The position numbers were made by a program, and so were the translations under genes. Shown here piece by piece: positions 43,106 to 51,531 of a stretch of DNA of 64,000 nucleotides (positions are counted from its first letter, which is position 1; each line of letters opens with the position of its first letter). Below the pieces are notes generated by a model that was not told where the DNA came from, ran no database searches, and was given only the letters and a program-made list of their open reading frames with translations. Origin of the DNA: Mycobacterium interjectum (GTDB taxonomy: Bacteria > Actinomycetota > Actinomycetes > Mycobacteriales > Mycobacteriaceae). The stretch is from assembly GCA_002102225.1 (NCBI GenBank), contig LQPB01000030.1, positions 1-64,000 on the forward strand, given 5' to 3'.

Positions 43106-43579
43106 TCAGCGCCGGAAGACGACCCACCGCATCGCGCTGTACATGTACACGGCCTCACACATGCCGGCCACCACCCGCGACAACTGGTACTGCAGGCCCA
43201 GGGCCGTCAACGCCGTGGACAGCCCGAGGATGAACGCCAGGTAGTTGACGGCGACGACCGCGGCGTAGACCACGAGCTGCGGTCCGACCGGAGCGTGCGA
43301 CCGAAAGTTGAAGGCGCGGTTGAGTGCGTAGCTCAGAGTGAAGGCCGACGCGTACGCGACGGTGACGGCGACCGGAACCGGAAGGCCCAGACCGCCGCGC
43401 AGAGCCGTGAGGATCGCCAGATCGACACCGAAGGTGACGCCGTTGATGATGCAGAAGCCCAGGAATGTCGGCGCAATGACCGATCCGAGCCCCAACGGAA
43501 GCCGAACGACGACCGCCTCGCAGAACCGGTGGAATCGCTCGACCGGCCGTGATCGGCTGGCACGCAATTCGGCTCGCAT
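43106..43579 (-). CDS. GtrA-like membrane protein
   Basis: The 157-residue protein has four membrane helices with GtrA features: FLGFCIINGVTFGVDLAILTAL, VTVAYASAFTLSYALNRAFNFRS and a C-terminal MRWVVFRR. The N...NF/W positive motif after helix 2 is diagnostic. GtrA proteins move or position polyprenyl-linked sugars for cell-wall polysaccharides. The ATG at 43579 is chosen; the frame opens earlier, to 43735, but that segment is atypical. It is divergent from the GGDEF gene at 43770. Confidence 0.82.
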   Translation of the reverse strand: MRAELRASRSRPVERFHRFCEAVVVRLPLGLGSVIAPTFLGFCIINGVTFGVDLAILTALRGGLGLPVPVAVTVAYASAFTLSYALNRAFNFRSHAPVGPQLVVYAAVVAVNYLAFILGLSTALTALGLQYQLSRVVAGMCEAVYMYSAMRWVVFRR

Positions 43580-43769
43580 ACGGGTACGGTCCCACGGCCA
43601 GGTATCCGCCGTGTGATCAGCGGGCCAACTCTCGGCCGAACATGAGGCGGCCCCGGGCTGAAAATCCAAAGGAGCCCTCGTTTTCGAGACGCTAAGTACC
43701 ATACGACGGAGGTTTGTCGTCCGCGCCGTTTGCATTGTGCTGTCGAGGAGGGGCCAGGGGCGTCGAAAT

Positions 43770-44855
43770 ATGCACTGGATCGGCGTGTGGTGGCGTCAAC
43801 CCGACCACTATGACTGGTTGTCGGACTATCTCGCGGCGCGTGGACTGAAGCCGTTTGTCCGCTTTTTGTTGGTGACCATCCTGGCGACGCTGGTCGTCGC
43901 GACTTTGCTGATGCTGGGCAGCCCGTCGGGGCCCCAGACGCTCGCGCGGCGAGCCGTGGCGGTGGTCTTCATTGTCGGTCTGGCGGGCATGGCGCTGGTG
44001 TGGGCGCTGGGTTGGCCGACGCGCGTTCAATCCCAGGTGTTTTCAGTGGCGGGGACGCTCGGCATCGCCGCGACCTGCCTGATCGAGAGCGATCCGCGCA
44101 GCGGGATGCTGGGCTGCGCGGCGTTCGGCGGCCTCGCGGGTTACGTCGCGTTCTTTCATTCCGCGCGTCTCCTGGTCTTCACGTTGGACGCCGCGTTGGG
44201 CACCGCTGCGGTGTGCGCCGCCCGCATCGCGGTGGCGGGTGACGCGTCGATGGCGGCGGCCAAGTTGCTGGTGCTGAGTGCCGGCATCCTGGCCGTGCCG
44301 TTTTGTGGACAGATACTCGTGCACTGGCTGTCGGTCGACGCCCTGAAGTCCTCGACCGATCCGCTCACCGGCCTGCGCAACCGGCGGGGTTTTTATCGGT
44401 CGGCGTCGAGGCTGTTGTCGACGAATACCCGCGCCCCGTGTCTGAGCGTCTTGATGGTCGATCTCGATAACTTCAAGCGCATCAACGACACCTACGGTCA
44501 CGCCACCGGGGATCGCATCCTGGTGGCCGTCGCCGACAACTTGCGGCGCATCAGCGACGGCACGACGGTGATCGCCCGGGTCGGCGGTGAGGAATTTCTG
44601 GTGGCCGAGACCCTCGCCGCCGAGGATGCGCTGCAGACCGCCGAGGCGATGCGGCTGGCCATCGCCGCTACGCCGTGGCGTGTGACCGCCAGCTTGGGCG
44701 TCAGCAGCATCCGGCTCCCGCCGGACAAGGCACACCTCGACCGGCAGCTCGTCGAACGACTCGTGGTGGCCGCGGACTGCGCGATGTATGAGGCGAAACG
44801 CGCTGGGGGAAACCAGGTTCGGCACGCCGACATCCCGGTGCCGCCCGGCCGCTGA
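43770..44855 (+). CDS. Membrane-anchored GGDEF diguanylate cyclase (paralogue 2)
   Basis: The 361-residue protein repeats the layout of the gene at 30541: the DHYDWLSDYLAARGLK N-terminus, about six membrane helices with WPTR, GPQ and GC.AF..L.G motifs, then GGDEF. Catalytic elements are STDPLTGLRNRRGF, DLDNFKRINDTYGHATGDR and RVGGEEFLVA. An RxxD-like RISD stands two residues further from GGEEF than in classic inhibitory sites. Activity is therefore likely, but feedback control is unclear. The shared N-terminal membrane domain indicates a family-specific sensor. Confidence 0.88.
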   Translation: MHWIGVWWRQPDHYDWLSDYLAARGLKPFVRFLLVTILATLVVATLLMLGSPSGPQTLARRAVAVVFIVGLAGMALVWALGWPTRVQSQVFSVAGTLGIAATCLIESDPRSGMLGCAAFGGLAGYVAFFHSARLLVFTLDAALGTAAVCAARIAVAGDASMAAAKLLVLSAGILAVPFCGQILVHWLSVDALKSSTDPLTGLRNRRGFYRSASRLLSTNTRAPCLSVLMVDLDNFKRINDTYGHATGDRILVAVADNLRRISDGTTVIARVGGEEFLVAETLAAEDALQTAEAMRLAIAATPWRVTASLGVSSIRLPPDKAHLDRQLVERLVVAADCAMYEAKRAGGNQVRHADIPVPPGR

Positions 44856-44858
44856 CGT

Positions 44859-45572
44859 CTAGTCGTGGTTGCGGGCCTCGCCCACGAGATTGATCGCGTG
44901 GTAGCTGTTGCCCCGGCCGCTGGCGGCCGGACCGGCAATGATCATCACGGCGTCGACCGGCGTTGACCATGCGGTGTCGGCGCCGGTGAAACAGACGCTG
45001 GGAACCAGCAGCGTCGCGGTGACCGCCTTCGGGCCCTCGCCTTTGAGCTCGACCATGACACAGCGGCCGTCAAGGTCGGGCACGTCGCCGATCCGGACGT
45101 CGGTTCGGTAGAAGTCCCGTGCCTGGTGCCCGTCGCAATACCACAGGATCCGCTCGTTCTTGAGGTCACCGAACGTGAAGTACGCGAGCGTGATGTCCCC
45201 TCCGGTGAGGTCGTAGCGCAAGGCTTCCATCGCCCCCTTCGAGCCGCTCGCCGGCTCTATCACCGCGAACTTGGCTCCCGACAGTTCGAGCCGCCCGATC
45301 ACATCGGCGAGCTTTCGTTGATACGCCGCTTCCGAGAGGTCGTTCGAGTAGACGGTGTGCCTGCGAGCGCCGTCGGCGATGGTTGTCTTGTACTCGACGA
45401 CGTCGGCCCCGCCGGGCTTGGTGATGGTGGCCGGCAAGCCGTAGAAGTTCATTTCGGCGACGACGGCGCCGATCAGGCGGGCGGAAGCGTTCGGCACTCC
45501 CGCTATGTCGACGGGCCCGAGCCGCTCGGCTCGGCCTATCCAACCGCTGCACCGTTCGATCGTGACTTCCAT
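44859..45572 (-). CDS. Emfourin-like domain protein with unknown C-terminal domain
   Basis: The 237-residue soluble protein begins EVTIERCSGWIGRAERLGPV and continues FYGLPATITKPGGADVVEY, KTTIADGARRHTVYSNDLS. This follows the pattern of emfourin/protealysin-inhibitor-like domains (VERSGG...F..LP...D...Y.itv.dg...htV). That domain ends near residue 100. The remaining 135 residues (YDLTGGDITLAYFTFGDLKN...) are unrecognised. There is no signal peptide and no M4-type protease nearby. The resemblance is from memory of the family pattern and needs a profile search. Confidence 0.55.
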   Translation of the reverse strand: MEVTIERCSGWIGRAERLGPVDIAGVPNASARLIGAVVAEMNFYGLPATITKPGGADVVEYKTTIADGARRHTVYSNDLSEAAYQRKLADVIGRLELSGAKFAVIEPASGSKGAMEALRYDLTGGDITLAYFTFGDLKNERILWYCDGHQARDFYRTDVRIGDVPDLDGRCVMVELKGEGPKAVTATLLVPSVCFTGADTAWSTPVDAVMIIAGPAASGRGNSYHAINLVGEARNHD

Positions 45573-45668
45573 CGCCGCCCTTTCCGCGGGGAACTGGACG
45601 CGAAAAGCGTGTCAGCTGCGGGGGCGGACCACATGCGTAGTCGGCTACTCGACTCGCAGCACGGTTCG

Positions 45669-46037
45669 CTAACTCGTCCTTCGCTGCCGGGCCGTTCCCA
45701 CGCGCATCAGGCGGTCCCAGAAGTCGTCGAGCTCGACCTCGACCGGCTGGCGCGGCCTACGTGTGTAGAACCGGGAGTTGCTGTATGTCTCGGGGCACGA
45801 AAATTTGTGCAGGCGTAAACAAGTTGGGGGCCAACGCTTTTCGGGAGTGCAATCGAGGTCAATGACTAGGCGCGTTCGACGATCGATCGCGAAGCGATTG
45901 CCCTCATAGCTTTCCGTCGTGGGGAACATCTCGGCATCGAACAATCCCCAGCCGCCATAGGCCATCTGCAGCCACACCGCCTCTTGGCCACAATGGCCGC
46001 ATGGCGCGATGGTTGACGGTTGTTCCCAGTTCGGCAC
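45669..46037 (-). CDS. Small zinc-ribbon-like hypothetical protein
   Basis: The 122-residue protein has CGHCG near the N-terminus (APCGHCGQEAVW) and further Cys residues in DLDCTPEKRWPPTC and FSCPETY. These could complete a zinc ribbon. The GTG at 46037 gives a start just before the first Cys pair. Base composition here is slightly less GC-rich than in neighbours. I do not recognise the family. Confidence 0.55.
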   Translation of the reverse strand: MPNWEQPSTIAPCGHCGQEAVWLQMAYGGWGLFDAEMFPTTESYEGNRFAIDRRTRLVIDLDCTPEKRWPPTCLRLHKFSCPETYSNSRFYTRRPRQPVEVELDDFWDRLMRVGTARQRRTS

Positions 46038-46103
46038 AGCCCGAAGTGTAAAGAGCGATACCGACGGCGACCGTCTGACACGCGAGGCGACCGACGGTCA
46101 CGG

Positions 46104-46190
46104 CGAAACAAGCCGGTGAAGCGTGGCGGCGTGTTTTGCGCTGGTTTCCGCACGTTAGTGTGCTTGGGTCGGCCTCATCGAAACAAGCCG
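46104..46190. repeat. 12-bp direct repeat upstream of fused dehydratase
   Basis: CGAAACAAGCCG occurs at 46104-46115 and again at 46179-46190, 75 bp apart. The second copy ends 21 bp before the dehydratase ATG. Both may be regulatory or may have arisen by local duplication. Confidence 0.45.
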
Positions 46191-46211
46191 ATAGAAAAGT
46201 TGAGCAACTTG

Positions 46212-47243
46212 ATGACCGCAGCTACAGAAGCGTCGGCGCTCGAATCTCGGGTCGGCCATTACTACCGGATGGACGGCACCTATGTGGTCGGCCGCGAGAA
46301 GGTCCGCGAGTACGCCCGCGCAGTGCAGGACTATCACCCCGCGCACTGGGATGTCGCCGCCGCCGCTGAGCTGGGCTACTCCGACCTGGTGGCGCCGCTG
46401 ACGTTTACGTCAGTTCCCGGCATGACCTGCAATCGGCGGATGTTCGAATCGGTGGTCGTCGGCTACGACACCTACCTGCAGACCGAGGAGGTCTTCGAGC
46501 AGCACCGCCCGATTGTGGCAGGCGACGAACTGCACATCGACGTGGAGCTGGCGGCGGTACGCAGGACCGCCGGGAGAGACTTCATCACCGTCACCAACAC
46601 CTTCACCGACACCGACGGCGAGCGGGTACACACCCTGCACACCACCGTCGTCGGCATCACGGCCGAAGACATCGATCCGGCGATCAAGTCGGTGGTGCCG
46701 AAAATCATGATGCACGACGTGGACCTCGTCGCCATCGCCGAATCTGACGCCGGTTATGAAAAGACGGTGCGTCCCGATGGTGAGGTACGGATCGCCCAAG
46801 GAGGCACCACCCGAACCCCGGGGACGCGCTCCTTCGAGGACGTCTCGGTCGGCGACCAGCTGCCGGCGTACCACGCCCGGCTGTCGCGCGGCGACCTGGT
46901 GAACTATGCCGGCGTGGCCGGCGATGCCAACCCGATCCACTGGGACGAGGGCATCGCCAAGCTGGCCGGGCTGCCCGACGTGATCGCCCACGGGATGCTC
47001 ACCATGGGGTTGGGCGCCGGGTTCGCCTCCGCGTGGTCGGGCGACCCCGGTGCCGTCACCCGCTACACGGTGCGGCTGTCCCAGCCGGCGATCGTGTCGG
47101 CCGCCGAGGGCGCGGACATCGAGTACAGCGGCCGGGTCAAGTCGCTGGACCCGGCGACCCGCAGCGGCGTCGTCATCGTCGGCGCCAAGGCCGGTGACCA
47201 GAAAATCTTCGGCATGGCGACGCTGAACATTCGCTTCCGCTGA
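46212..47243 (+). CDS. Fused HadA/HadB-type (3R)-hydroxyacyl-ACP dehydratase
   Basis: The 343-residue protein is a double hotdog. The N-terminal FAS1-like dehydratase domain (about 1-160) shows YYRMDGTYVVGREKVREYA and FTSVPGMTC. The C-terminal MaoC domain (about 200-343) has the hydratase-2 motif LVNYAGVAGDANPIHWDEG with catalytic Asp and His, then VIAHGMLTMGLG. This is equivalent to HadA plus HadB in one chain, as in the HadBD or HadD-type proteins I recall from mycobacteria. It should dehydrate 3-hydroxyacyl-ACP or -CoA during fatty or mycolic acid elongation. The ATG at 46212 has only a weak ribosome site. Confidence 0.88.
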   Translation: MTAATEASALESRVGHYYRMDGTYVVGREKVREYARAVQDYHPAHWDVAAAAELGYSDLVAPLTFTSVPGMTCNRRMFESVVVGYDTYLQTEEVFEQHRPIVAGDELHIDVELAAVRRTAGRDFITVTNTFTDTDGERVHTLHTTVVGITAEDIDPAIKSVVPKIMMHDVDLVAIAESDAGYEKTVRPDGEVRIAQGGTTRTPGTRSFEDVSVGDQLPAYHARLSRGDLVNYAGVAGDANPIHWDEGIAKLAGLPDVIAHGMLTMGLGAGFASAWSGDPGAVTRYTVRLSQPAIVSAAEGADIEYSGRVKSLDPATRSGVVIVGAKAGDQKIFGMATLNIRFR

Positions 47244-47271
47244 CCTGACGACGCTCGCGTTCTGTTTGGGT

Positions 47272-48138
47272 TCACGAAGCACTTTCGATAAGGATCCTCA
47301 GTATCACGCCGATGGCACGCATCCCCGACAGCGCGCGGTCGCGGAGGTCAGCGTCCGATGCATCCCAATTGGCGATCACCGCGTAGTCGAACCGGACGGA
47401 TTCTCGCCCGATCGTCCCAACGTCTGCTCTGACCCCCGCGTCGGCGCCAGTCTTGTTGCGAACAAAGAAGTCTCGATCCGACGGCGCATGGGCCAGCGGA
47501 TCGAGCCCGAATGCGCCCGCGACCATGGATAGGTCGACGCACGTTGCCAGCCAGGCATCCACCTGTTGCGAAACCGTGGGAGATATCAGCTCGTTGCGGG
47601 CCAGCCGACTCATCAGACGCGACAACTCGGATGCCGAGCCGGTAGACAGTGTCGCGGGGTCAGCTGGACCCCGGTGATCCCTGACGTAGTCGAGCAACGC
47701 GGTGTGGACCAAGCCGAGGGATTCGCCAAGATCGCGAACCTTGCGCAAACCCACGCGCTTCAGCAGGACATTTGTCGCCAAGTTGTCGCTGACGCTGGCA
47801 ACCAGAACGCAGAGATCCTGGATAGCCAGCCTCTGGACGTCAAGGTGCTGCCAGATGCCCGAGTCGGCGACCAAGAGCTCCGGATCTCGACCGAGCACGG
47901 TGGCGCCACTGAGCTCGCCCGCGGCGCACTGCCGTGCGACCTCGACGAGGAGCAGGAGCTTGCCGATGCTCGCCGTCTTCATCGGACGATCGGCGTGACG
48001 GCGGGCTACTTCGTGACCCGCGGCACTCCGGATGCAAACCGACCAATCGATGTTGGCGCTCGTACCAACGACATCGTCGATCGTTCGCTCGAGCACCTCT
48101 AGCCCTTGAGGTGGCGGCGTGGGAAGTTCTGTGGACAT
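47272..48138 (-). CDS. Class A beta-lactamase-fold serine hydrolase
   Basis: The 288-residue protein carries S57-x2-K60 (TASIGKLLLL), S117-D118-N119 (VSDNLATN) and K229-T230-G231 (NKTGADAG), the three DD-peptidase/beta-lactamase motifs. The omega-loop Glu/Asn (E166xxN) of true class A enzymes is not seen, so deacylation of beta-lactams may be poor. No signal peptide is present at MSTELPTPPPQG. It may be a cytoplasmic esterase or amidase. It ends convergently with the dehydratase. Confidence 0.82.
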   Translation of the reverse strand: MSTELPTPPPQGLEVLERTIDDVVGTSANIDWSVCIRSAAGHEVARRHADRPMKTASIGKLLLLVEVARQCAAGELSGATVLGRDPELLVADSGIWQHLDVQRLAIQDLCVLVASVSDNLATNVLLKRVGLRKVRDLGESLGLVHTALLDYVRDHRGPADPATLSTGSASELSRLMSRLARNELISPTVSQQVDAWLATCVDLSMVAGAFGLDPLAHAPSDRDFFVRNKTGADAGVRADVGTIGRESVRFDYAVIANWDASDADLRDRALSGMRAIGVILRILIESAS

Positions 48139-48217
48139 CGTTGTCCTGACTAAGACGTCTTGTCGACGAGGGCATCCCGCTTGTCAAGCTTGGTTACATC
48201 TCGACACCAGTGATCCG

Positions 48218-49594
48218 TCACCTCGCCATGTTGGCGAAGCGCGACAGGTGCAGCTGGTGCGCGACGGTCACCGTCTTGGTCGGGCCGTTGCGGTGTTTGG
48301 CGAGAATGAAATCCGCCTCTCCCCCGCGCGGATCGTCCCGCTCGAATGCGTCGGGCCGGTGCAGCAGGATCACGACGTCGGCATCTTGTTCCAGGGATCC
48401 CGATTCCCTTAGATCAGCTAACATCGGCTTCTTGTCGGTTCGCTGCTCGGGACCACGGTTGAGCTGGCTGATGGCGACCACCGGAACCTCGAGTTCCTTC
48501 GCCAAAAGCTTGAGATGCCTTGAGAACTCGGATACTTCCACCTGACGCGACTCGTGCTTCTTGCCCGATGTCATCAGCTGCATGTAGTCGATCACGATGA
48601 GCCGCAGGTCGGCCTTCTGCCGCAGCCGGCGCGCCTTGGCGCGGATTTCCATCATGGTCAAGTTGGGCGAGTCATCGATATACAGTGGCGCCTCGCTGAT
48701 TTCGCTCATCCGCCGCGCCAGCCGGGTCCAGTCGTCGTCGTTCATCCGGCCCGAGCGCATGTCCGCGAGTTTGATCTTCGCCTCGGCGGACAGCAGCCGC
48801 ATCACGATCTCGGACTTGCTCATCTCCAGCGAGAAGATGACGCTGGCCAAGCGGTGCTTGATCGAGCACGATCGCATGAAATCCAGTCCCAGCGTCGACT
48901 TGCCCACGCCAGGTCGGGCCGCCACGATGATCATCTGCCCGGGATGCAGGCCGTTGGTCACCTCGTCGAGTTCGGTGAAGCCGGTCGGCACGCCGCGGGA
49001 GACACCGCCGCTGGAGGCGATGGCGTCGATCTCGTCCATCGTTGGCTGCAGCAGGTCCTCGAGCGGGACGAAGTCCTCGGACAGGCGGCGGTCGGCGACG
49101 TCGTAGATCTCGGCCTGCGCGCGGTCGACGATCTCGGCCACGTCGGCGCCCTCGGCGCCCGCGTAGCCGTACTGCACCACCCGCGTCCCGGCCTCCACCA
49201 GCCGGCGCAGCAGCGCCTTCTCGGCCACGATGCCCGCGTAGTAGCCCGCGTTGGCGGCCGTCGGCACCGTCGAGATCAGGGTGTGCAGGTACGGCGCCCC
49301 GCCGATGCGGCGCAGCAGGCTGCGGCGGTCCAGTTCGGCGGCCACCGTGACGGCGTCGGCCGGCTCGCCGCGCCCGTACAGATCGAGGATCGCGTCGTAG
49401 ATGTTCTGGTGCGCGGGGCGGTAGAAGTCGCCCGGGCGCAGCCGTTCGAGCACGTCGGCGATGGCGTCCTTGCTCAACAGCATCCCGCCCAGCACCGACT
49501 GCTCCGCGGCGAGGTCCTGCGGGGGCTGCCGACCGAACTCCTCGCTCGGCGGCGACGAATCCATGCCAGACGTCACGTCATCGACGACCGCCAT
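48218..49594 (-). CDS. dnaB: Replicative DNA helicase DnaB
   Basis: The 458-residue protein has the N-terminal DnaG-interaction domain (AAEQSVLGGMLL) and a RecA-like motor with Walker A ARPGVGKST at 226-234. Walker B LIVIDYMQLM and ISQLNRGPEQRTDKKPMLADLRESGSLEQDAD follow. It forms the hexameric helicase that opens the replication fork. M. tuberculosis DnaB is interrupted by an intein; here the reading frame is continuous with none. The ATG at 49594 is chosen; some GTG alternatives exist downstream. Several DnaA-box-like sequences lie upstream. Confidence 0.97.
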   Translation of the reverse strand: MAVVDDVTSGMDSSPPSEEFGRQPPQDLAAEQSVLGGMLLSKDAIADVLERLRPGDFYRPAHQNIYDAILDLYGRGEPADAVTVAAELDRRSLLRRIGGAPYLHTLISTVPTAANAGYYAGIVAEKALLRRLVEAGTRVVQYGYAGAEGADVAEIVDRAQAEIYDVADRRLSEDFVPLEDLLQPTMDEIDAIASSGGVSRGVPTGFTELDEVTNGLHPGQMIIVAARPGVGKSTLGLDFMRSCSIKHRLASVIFSLEMSKSEIVMRLLSAEAKIKLADMRSGRMNDDDWTRLARRMSEISEAPLYIDDSPNLTMMEIRAKARRLRQKADLRLIVIDYMQLMTSGKKHESRQVEVSEFSRHLKLLAKELEVPVVAISQLNRGPEQRTDKKPMLADLRESGSLEQDADVVILLHRPDAFERDDPRGGEADFILAKHRNGPTKTVTVAHQLHLSRFANMAR

Positions 49595-49809
49595 GGACTC
49601 CCACCTCCCCTAGCACGAGTACCCGAACATACATTCGATAGCCGACATTCTGAGCTTAAGTCAAGGCGCCGACACCCAACCACCGGATTCAGCGTTGTCG
49701 GACCGCGCCGGGACGACGGTAAACGTTGCTGGCCAGTACTTAAAGGGGCCGCTGTTCATAACACTGTGCATCGTGTGTGCATATCCTTCGACACCTGTGT
49801 TGAGCGGGG

Positions 49810-49818
49810 TGTGGAGAA
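49810..49818 (-). promoter_or_regulatory. DnaA-box-like site (TTCTCCACA)
   Basis: Read on the minus strand, this is TTCTCCACA, one base from the mycobacterial DnaA-box consensus TTGTCCACA. It belongs to a group of TGTGGA words, all in the same orientation, upstream of dnaB. Confidence 0.4.
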
Positions 49819-49820
49819 CC

Positions 49821-49829
49821 TGTGGATTA
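49821..49829 (-). promoter_or_regulatory. DnaA-box-like site (TAATCCACA)
   Basis: The minus strand reads TAATCCACA, one base from the general bacterial box TTATCCACA and two from the mycobacterial form. It lies 11 bp from the previous site, about one helical turn. Confidence 0.35.
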
Positions 49830-49885
49830 ATTCGAGGCGGTGTGACATCTCTGCTGATAAGGGTCGTACAACTCGCCCCGTTTCG

Positions 49886-49894
49886 TGTGGACAA
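49886..49894 (-). promoter_or_regulatory. Perfect mycobacterial DnaA box (TTGTCCACA)
   Basis: The minus strand reads TTGTCCACA, identical to the consensus used at mycobacterial oriC. It is about 290 bp upstream of the dnaB start codon and anchors the cluster described here. Confidence 0.5.
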
Positions 49895-50031
49895 GAATCT
49901 CTACGGCGTGTCGGCGCAGGTTACTGCGTCGGGCGTGTTGGCTTTCGGCCACATTTTCGCCGCGTTACGAGGTGGTTAATGGCCACCCTCGGCGAGGGTG
50001 TGGAAATAGTTCGCCAGGCGGGGCGCCCGGA

Positions 50032-50047
50032 CTGACTTTCAAGTCAG
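50032..50047 (-). terminator. Candidate hairpin downstream of rplI
   Basis: CTGACTT (50032-50038) and AAGTCAG (50041-50047) can pair, and a GC hairpin (CACCCTC and GAGGGTG, 49984-50000) follows. Both lie 80-145 bp past the rplI stop, so they may end the rpsF-ssb-rpsR-rplI transcript. No U-tract is present. Confidence 0.3.
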
Positions 50048-50127
50048 GAGGAAGCGCGTGTCACGTGCGCAAAACCGGCCGGCGGCCGAGCTGCGGCCGC
50101 CGCCCGGAGAGAGCAAACGCTGCTTAG

Positions 50128-50586
50128 TTAGCTGTCCGCGACGACGTCGACGGAAACCTCCGCGTCGACCTCCGGGTGCAGGTGCACCGACACCCGATGC
50201 TGGCCGAGGGCCTTGATGTGGGATTTGGGCAACCGGACCGTCCGCTTGTCGAGGTTGGGTCCCCCGGCCTTCTTGATTGCCGCCACGATGTCGCCGGCGG
50301 TCACCGAGCCGAACAGCTTGCCGGAGTCGCCGGCGGCTTTCACGGGCAGGGAGACCGGACCCAGCGAGTCGATCGCCGACTTGATCTCGTTGGCGTGCTC
50401 GAGGTCGCGCACCATCTTGGTCTCGCGGGCCCGACGGATCTCGTCCGCCTGCTTCTGCGCGCCACGCGAGGCGACGATCGCCAGGCCGCGCGGCAGCAGG
50501 AAGTTGCGGCCGTACCCGTCCTTCACTTCGACCGCGTCGCCGACGGTGCCGAGGTGGTCGACGTCGGCCGTCAGAATCAGCTTCAT
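50128..50586 (-). CDS. rplI: 50S ribosomal protein L9
   Basis: The 152-residue protein has the L9 N-domain ([36 protein letters not shown]) with the diagnostic GYGRNFL-PRG signature. A helical connector and the C-domain ([26 protein letters not shown]) follow. It binds 23S rRNA near the L1 stalk and helps reading-frame maintenance. It is the last gene of the rpsF-ssb-rpsR-rplI operon, 31 bp after rpsR. Confidence 0.97.
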   Translation of the reverse strand: MKLILTADVDHLGTVGDAVEVKDGYGRNFLLPRGLAIVASRGAQKQADEIRRARETKMVRDLEHANEIKSAIDSLGPVSLPVKAAGDSGKLFGSVTAGDIVAAIKKAGGPNLDKRTVRLPKSHIKALGQHRVSVHLHPEVDAEVSVDVVADS

Positions 50587-50617
50587 CGTTGGTACTTTCC
50601 GTTGGTCGTTCGGCGGA

Positions 50618-50872
50618 CTAACGCGCCGAAGAGGTGAAGGGCAGCAGGGCCACCTCGCGGGCGTTCTTCACTGCGGTCGCGATGTCGCGCTGGTGCTGCA
50701 CGCAGTTGCCGGTGACACGACGCGCCCGGATCTTGCCGCGCTCACTGATGTAAGTGCGCAGCAGCGCGGTGTCCTTGTAGTCGATGGCTTGCTCTTTCTT
50801 CGCGCAGAAGATGCACTTGCGCGCCTTGACCGGCTTTTCCGGAGCCGGGCGCCGCTTGTTGGACTTGGCCAT
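50618..50872 (-). CDS. rpsR: 30S ribosomal protein S18 (zinc-type)
   Basis: The 84-residue protein has the S18 core [28 protein letters not shown] and an N-terminal CxxC (RKCIFCAKK). Together with the later Cys this makes it the zinc-binding (C+) form. Mycobacteria also have a zinc-free copy, expressed when zinc is low and located elsewhere. This is therefore the copy expected under zinc-replete growth. It lies between ssb and rplI. Confidence 0.97.
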   Translation of the reverse strand: MAKSNKRRPAPEKPVKARKCIFCAKKEQAIDYKDTALLRTYISERGKIRARRVTGNCVQHQRDIATAVKNAREVALLPFTSSAR

Positions 50873-50914
50873 GTCTGTCTTTCTTTCCGTTTACTACTGG
50901 TCTGAAGTTTGGGG

Positions 50915-51433
50915 TTAGAACGGGGGCTCGTCGTCGCCGCCACCGAACGATCCCGATGCCGGGGCGCTGCCCCACGGGTCGTCGCTGGGCGCGGCGGCCG
51001 GTTGTGCCGGGGCCGGCGCCGGGCGAGAACCCCCGCCTCCGCCGAAGCCGCCGCCCCCGCCGCCGCTGCGGCTGGCCTTGTTGACCTTGGCGGTGGCGTA
51101 CCGAAGCGAGGGGCCGATCTCGTCGACCTCGACCTCGACAACGGTGCGCTTCTCGCCCTCACGCGTTTCGAAGGAGCGCTGCTTGAGCCGCCCGGTGACG
51201 ATCACCCGGGCGCCGCGGGTGAGGCTTTCCGCGACGTTCTCGGCGGCCTCCCGCCAGATGTTGCACCGCAGGAACAGCGCCTCGCCGTCCTTCCACTCCC
51301 CGCTCTGCCGGTCGTATATCCGCGGCGTCGACGCCACGGTGAAGTTCGCCACGGCAGCACCCGAGGGAGTGAACCGCAGTTCGGGGTCCGCAGTCAGGTT
51401 GCCGACAACGGTGATAGTGGTGTCACCAGCCAC
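50915..51433 (-). CDS. ssb: Single-stranded DNA-binding protein
   Basis: The 172-residue protein begins [20 protein letters not shown] and has an OB fold to about residue 115, with [19 protein letters not shown] disordered Gly/Pro-rich tail ends in the acidic DDEPPF tip that recruits replication partners. It protects single-stranded DNA. The GTG at 51433 has GGAGGAAA upstream. It is co-transcribed with rpsF. Confidence 0.97.
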   Translation of the reverse strand: MAGDTTITVVGNLTADPELRFTPSGAAVANFTVASTPRIYDRQSGEWKDGEALFLRCNIWREAAENVAESLTRGARVIVTGRLKQRSFETREGEKRTVVEVEVDEIGPSLRYATAKVNKASRSGGGGGGFGGGGGSRPAPAPAQPAAAPSDDPWGSAPASGSFGGGDDEPPF

Positions 51434-51531
51434 AATTTCCTCCTCGGTCCGCCATCTCGGGGTGCAGCGCACGCGCGATCGTCATGAGCGTAGTCTCGCC
51501 GAGCCTACGCAGCGTCGACGACAATCGGCAC

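Larger units (their letters stand above)
49595..50127. other. Long intergenic region between rplI and dnaB
   Basis: No convincing gene is present in these 533 bp. It holds the dnaB promoter, DnaA-box-like sequences in 49810-50007, and hairpins at 49984-50000 and 50032-50047. In M. tuberculosis a hypothetical gene (Rv0057) is annotated at this position; no comparable frame stands out here. The stretch is less GC-rich than its flanks. Confidence 0.6.

Noticed and set aside
48152..48161. AAGACGTCTT palindrome upstream of the serine hydrolase
   Set aside because: Ten bases without further symmetry is not enough to call an operator.
50058..50220. GTG frame with strong AGGAGG, antisense to the rplI end
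   Set aside because: It overlaps rplI antisense and has Arg/Pro-rich out-of-frame composition.
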